Assembly (NCBI GenBank): GCA_900239685.1
Contig: OENT01000258.1
Span: 1-64,000 of the forward strand
DNA: 64,000 nt
DNA from: Rotaria macrura
Lineage: Eukaryota; Rotifera; Eurotatoria; Philodinida; Philodinidae
Direction of reading: 5' to 3'
Shown: positions 60,101 to 64,000 of the stretch, in pieces
How the letters are laid out: the number at the start of each line of letters is the position of its first letter
Position numbering within the stretch: the first letter of the stretch is position 1
The notes under the pieces: model-generated
Database searches by the model: none
What the model saw: the letters and a program-made list of their open reading frames with translations, nothing else
Told to the model about the DNA's origin: nothing
Translations under genes and position numbers: made by a program

Positions 60101-62359
60101 AGTACTAACACGTCATTAATGTGATCTAGGGAATAAACTCATGTACACATTCTTTTCATTAGGGAATTTACGGTTTCACAGCCTGAATGGATGGAATTTC
60201 ACTTGACGTTTGTAAGGTCGTGAATGGCATTGCAAAAATCAGATGAAATTCCTAAGATATTAGAAAATTTTCTGCAGTTTTTGAAAAACTGGAGGGCGAG
60301 TCATCCCACTCCAAGGGCATGCTGATCCCCTCTCAACCTTCTTCTAGACCTATGGATATGACATGGAAAGTTTTTGTGACGCTAGCTTGTACAGAAACCA
60401 AACGCATAAAAAACAGACAAACAAATATTCTTCTACTCTCTAAAAATAACCGTTTCCCAGAAAACCAACGCATAAATGTTTGCGAGGCTCGGAAACCCTT
60501 TTCTTACTCTCGGGAACTGTTTCAAGGGTTTCCGAAAGCTCGGAAACCCATTTTTTACCATCAGAAACTCTTAAAAGATTTCCGATAGTAACAAACTCGT
60601 AAACNGTTTACGAGTTTGTTACTATCGGAAATCTTTTAAGAGTTTCTGATGGTAAAAAATGGGTTTCCGAGCTTTCGGAAACCCTTGAAACAGTTCCCGA
60701 GAGTAAGAAAAGGGTTTCCGAGCCTTGGAAACCTTTTTGCGTTGGTTTTCTTGGAAACGGTTATTTTTTAGAGAGTATATATATATATATACGTAGATAG
60801 ATAGATGCTATTGATCTGAGGATAACGTATCAAATTCTGAAGAAAATGTACCTCGGATTTGAGCTCAGCACCCTTGAAAACTTACAGATACGTGTGTTTT
60901 ACTTGCTCGCCACGTGCTACACACTCAGTATGTAATGTAAAGAAATGCTGCAATCTGATCGCCGAGATAAATAAGGAGGGTAGTTTAGGGTAAGGATCGA
61001 TATTTTGTCAACAAAAACTGGTCGTCGACCTTTCTCTAGGTGAGCGGAAGACCTCTGGAAAGTTTTCTATCCATTTACTCGTACCATGTTAAAATGCATA
61101 GAGAACAAACAAGCAGACATTCTTCTTTATATAGATAGATATCAATCGAGTAAAAATCTGCTTAGTACTTTACTTCGTTATCGATTCTATCCAAAACTGT
61201 GTTATTCAAGCTTTTGCATTTAATAATATGGTTTCAAGTTTATTTAAATAATGTATTTAGTAGTATATAGTTCAATCTATGAAAGTACCTAAACGTTCGA
61301 AAGCTATTTGAACAAATGATCAGTTATTCTTATTATTTATGTTGTACTAATTCGGTTTAGAATTACTTTCGATACATGTTTGATTACAAACGAAAATAGT
61401 TAACTTACTGAAATCAGGTCGTTGTCGACTATCGGGAAAGATATTCAGTGCAGTCATAGCCGCTGCATCAAGTCTCATGTAGAGATCAGGTTGATGTGTT
61501 TTTAAATGGAAACGATTCAATTGATTTTTATCCGAAAGTAACTAAAATAAATAATAAAACAAGTGTAAATAAGACATGTATCGATAGTCAATAATTTTAT
61601 TGTTTACTTGAAGAAATTTAATAGCAGCTGACAATGCACATTTAGCATGTTCCATTTGCATTTCAGCTAGCAAAAATAGAAATATAAAAGTTCGAGTTGA
61701 ATATCTTGTTTAATTTGTAAAAAAGAAAAATAAGTAAACTTACGCATAACACCAACTTTCTTTTCAAATTTATCATTCTCTTCATCTTTATTTTTAACTA
61801 GAAGACGACAAAGATCTTGTTTGATATCTTTTGAAGAGAAATCAACTGAAAGAAAAAAATAAAATAAACATATCCACATACAATATCATAGTTATTGAGT
61901 GTTACCTTTGGGTCGTTCTGTAACCAGTACTCCAGATTTTTCAATGATTTTCTTCAATTTCAAATAATTATCTTCTTTCGATGTAAATGTTGGTAATAAA
62001 CATTCTCTCGGACCAAGTTGAACAAGAATTGTCTTTTTAAAAGAAAAAGAAAAATGTTTTCAGTAACTTGAAACGATGTTTTTCTTTTAATATCGTGTAA
62101 TAAATTTACTTCTAAATTCGAATAATGATTCGATACAGTTACTTCACACAATTTTATTGTTAATGTATGTACGTCAATCAATGCTAGACCAAGTGTCTAA
62201 AATATAAACGTGTACAATGTTCAATATTAAGAATAAACGACGTACGGTAACACCATTGTCTATTGCTAGTTTACATGAAAGTACACCGGATGATTCTTGT
62301 GTTGCTGAAGATGATGAGAATAGAATATCTTCGAATTGTGTTAAATTGCCAGGTGATCC
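54172..62359 (-). CDS. MSH2: DNA mismatch repair ATPase MSH2, 5' exons not found
   Basis: MutS-family partner of MSH6/MSH3 in nuclear mismatch recognition. Exons: 62246-62359, 62110-62196, 61906-62032, 61744-61845, 61608-61666, 61409-61541, 59073-59189, 58874-59010, 58699-58815, 58507-58621, 56789-57200, 56431-56636, 56339-56376, 56058-56276, 55107-55327, 54348-54480, 54172-54291. These sum to 2457 nt, 818 codons plus stop, with frame kept throughout. MSH2 landmarks: [13 protein letters not shown] at the first visible exon, [18 protein letters not shown], Walker [22 protein letters not shown], Walker [17 protein letters not shown] and [20 protein letters not shown]. The ~120 N-terminal residues (mismatch-binding domain start) are not visible up to 64000. 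The C-terminus after LEEF is shorter than in human MSH2. Two exons end in the weak donor GTTTTA. Several introns hold mobile-element material. Confidence 0.95.
54506..55073 (-). mobile_element. Non-autonomous repeat element, copy 2, inside MSH2 intron
   Basis: Inverted copy of 45942-46515. It fills about 568 of the 626 bp of the intron 54481-55106; without it the intron would be about 58 bp, the normal size here. Its GGCC run (54550-54564) is one tetranucleotide unit shorter than in copy 1. Confidence 0.78.
55328..56057 (-). other. 730-bp MSH2 intron
   Basis: Enlarged relative to the usual 50-77 bp. A GC-richer stretch at about 55370-55480 may be a decayed repeat, but no copy of it was found elsewhere in the window. 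Confidence 0.45.
57790..58370 (+). pseudogene. Decayed transposon integrase-like tail, antisense in MSH2 intron
   Basis: Inside the 1306-bp MSH2 intron (57201-58506) the plus strand has three protein-like blocks in different frames. They are [20 protein letters not shown]...HKMHS (57854-57945, then a stop), [20 protein letters not shown] (from about 58040) and [20 protein letters not shown] followed by RCTCKLSKV (about 58246-58332, then two stops). The order and the CxC...CxC ending resemble, from memory, the C-terminal tail of transposon-derived integrase-like proteins common in invertebrates, which end in a Cys-rich finger. Stops and frameshifts show it is dead. Family naming is tentative. 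Confidence 0.5.
59190..61408 (-). other. 2.2-kb MSH2 intron with repeat content
   Basis: The largest visible MSH2 intron. It holds the fold-back at 60435-60776. The flanks on both sides share diverged tracts of the type aacgcataaaaaacagacaa and attcttct, as if the fold-back landed in an older repeat. Confidence 0.6.
60435..60776. mobile_element. Fold-back element with ggaaaccc motifs in MSH2 intron
   Basis: Two arms, 60435-60604 and 60606-60776, are reverse complements around a single N at 60605. The inner ~115 bp are identical; the outer ~60 bp differ at about six to eight places. Within each arm, the octamer ggaaaccc recurs in both orientations (for example ctcggaaacccttt and aagggtttccgaaagctcgg), so each arm can fold on its own. 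A TA microsatellite follows at 60777-60791. Non-coding; the 89-codon ORF over it is an artefact. Confidence 0.7.
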
Positions 62360-64000
62360 CTAGATAATTTAATCGTACAAAAATTCATTTGTATATGAAC
62401 AACGAGAACACATTAGAGAATGACGCCGTCAAATTTTGAAGAACTTCATGCATGATCACAAGTGAAGTATCGTTACTGTCGGAATCACTAACCGTATATA
62501 TTTGAAACTCGGAATTTCAACCAATCATACGAGAAAGGAGCAGAAGTTGAACTATGATATTAGAGTTCGAACCGTACGTTTCAAAAAGAAATACTTTCTA
62601 ATGTAATTCACAAGTAACGAGGCGTAAGCGCGGCCGACCCTCTACTGAAAGCATAGAATATTTAAAAAGTACTATAGCCAGTCTAGTTCCAGAGTCTTAT
62701 AATTTTACCTACTGATATTTCCACTGAATAATCATTGATCAAAAACGTGGTTCTAAAAACGAAGATTTGATCATTCTCATCGAATAACTACGCTCTAGCT
62801 TTCTTCGTACTACAAACTAGTGCGAACATTAAAAGATAACTTTTAGTCAGCTGTATCCTGCCCGTCCAAGAATCCTAACTAAACAGACCCTATTGATATA
62901 GTATCATTCAATTGGTTTGTGTTGTCTAAAAGTTGATTTCCATCAATATTATGTTAAATGGCCACTCACGACTAGCTGTTACCATGTTACAATATACTTT
63001 CTAGACAGATCCGCATGTCATACAGATCATTTACAACATTTTAAATTCTTTCAAAAAGCCTGATTCTATGAAAGCTGACGAAATATTATCACTTGATAAC
63101 ATACAAGTGAGACACCTCAGTCTCATTTGCTCTCTCGACGAAGAAAGAACCCGCTCCAACATGTTAATCTATAGATTTCTGGCATGAACACCACTGTTCT
63201 GAAAAAGTTTTTATTCATTGGCCAGTCGTTCGTCGGCGCCTTTATGTGGCCCTACCAATGGTTGTTGCAATTTATGGAAAATAACAGCAATCAAAATTTC
63301 GAAAAACTATGATCAAATTCGAGTTCCCCGACCCCGAGTACCTTTCATCAACTCTTATTGGGAGGTTATTTCAAATAGGTCAAAAAGACATTTTTTCTGT
63401 TCTCTGCGAACGAACAGACACAAGAACGAAGGTAACAGCTCATTTTGGCGTAATACCCTCCTTTCAGTAGAGGGAGCAATTGTAATTTTGGTAGTCAAGT
63501 TCAGAGATATTTCTCTGGGAATGTATAGAAAACTGACATCGACAGCTCATTTCATTCAAGTATCAAAGAGTTCTTAATCGAAACTATGGAATCAATCGTC
63601 ATTCTTAACTTTAATGAGTTTTTTGTGTATTTAGTTCACATGTATCCAATCTTAAGATGTTGCTTATTTATTTCATTCTCTCTCTCTCTCTCTTATGGAT
63701 AGTCTGGATTTAAAATCTTAGTTAGTTCAAAAAATTCGTTTGAAAACCATAGAAATATACTATATTTCAGTACCGAGCAATAAAACTTTGATAATTCGTG
63801 CGACCTGGTTGTTTCACATGCGGTAGTTATTGTAAAATACCGATTTATTGTATGTTCAAAACTCATCTCTGATGGTAAAACTTAGGTTGAAAATCATTGT
63901 ATCTCGTTGCTCACTAATACTCATTTCAATCTTTAACTGATGCTCCATCGTGCGGCGATGTTCATTCGGAGATGATATTATTCTTTTAGTTCGATAAAAT
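62360..64000. other. Upstream of the first visible MSH2 exon
   Basis: I could not find the MSH2 N-terminal exons here, so this is probably a long intron. It has a CT microsatellite at about 63677-63693. A 14-bp inverted pair, ccctctactgaaag near 62636 and ctttcagtagaggg near 63462, could bound a decayed element. The ORF at 63218-63577 has no recognisable content. Confidence 0.45.

Noticed and set aside
63218..63577. 119-codon plus-strand ORF
   Set aside because: No domain, no splice context, irregular composition; open by chance or part of a repeat.

Overview
The window is an AT-rich animal nuclear sequence, roughly 30% GC by eye. Its genes mix very short introns (about 49-77 bp) with a few enlarged ones. 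GRB2, a claudin-like tetraspan, a dynein-arm assembly factor (DNAAF19/CCDC103) and a rhodopsin-like GPCR mark it as metazoan. The gene style, the ARM-TIR-SAM proteins and the kinds of decayed transposons suggest a bdelloid rotifer. That placement is inference from gene style and has not been checked by any search.

Layout. 1-1.1 kb: AT-rich flank and a complete 5S rRNA gene. 1.7-4.4 kb, minus strand: a five-exon GRB2 adaptor and a two-exon mitochondrial 2-Cys peroxiredoxin. 8.1-14.9 kb: two tandem minus-strand genes of about 780 codons, each built as helical (ARM-like) region, TIR, SAM. They are strongly diverged except for a nearly identical block over the TIR core. 17.2-21.0 kb: a two-exon GPCR split by a 2.5-kb intron. 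21-43 kb: mostly gene-poor DNA holding transposon debris (two copies of a ~0.9-kb repeat, a mariner-like fold-back, a hAT remnant, a CG-rich fold-back), one small membrane-protein ORF and a pseudogene fragment. 43.2-44.1 kb: a four-exon orphan membrane protein. 46.8-47.4 kb: DNAAF19, with an RFX X-box-like site upstream. 48.7-51.8 kb: a seven-exon claudin-like gene with an unusual low-complexity tail. 54.2-62.4 kb: at least 17 exons of mismatch-repair gene MSH2, whose N-terminal exons were not found.

Most protein genes appear to be independent housekeeping or signalling genes, not one pathway. The strongest candidates for something new are: (1) the tandem ARM-TIR-SAM pair, a domain order permuted relative to SARM1, with the candidate NADase glutamate kept and a probable gene-conversion tract centred on the TIR; (2) three long palindromes, each with the window's only ambiguous base at its exact centre, perfect identity near the centre and divergence further out; (3) an MSH2 gene whose long introns hold mobile-element material, one of them almost exactly one repeat unit.

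Exon boundaries were set by hand from GT-AG sites, reading-frame continuity and remembered family sequences. No alignment or database search was run.
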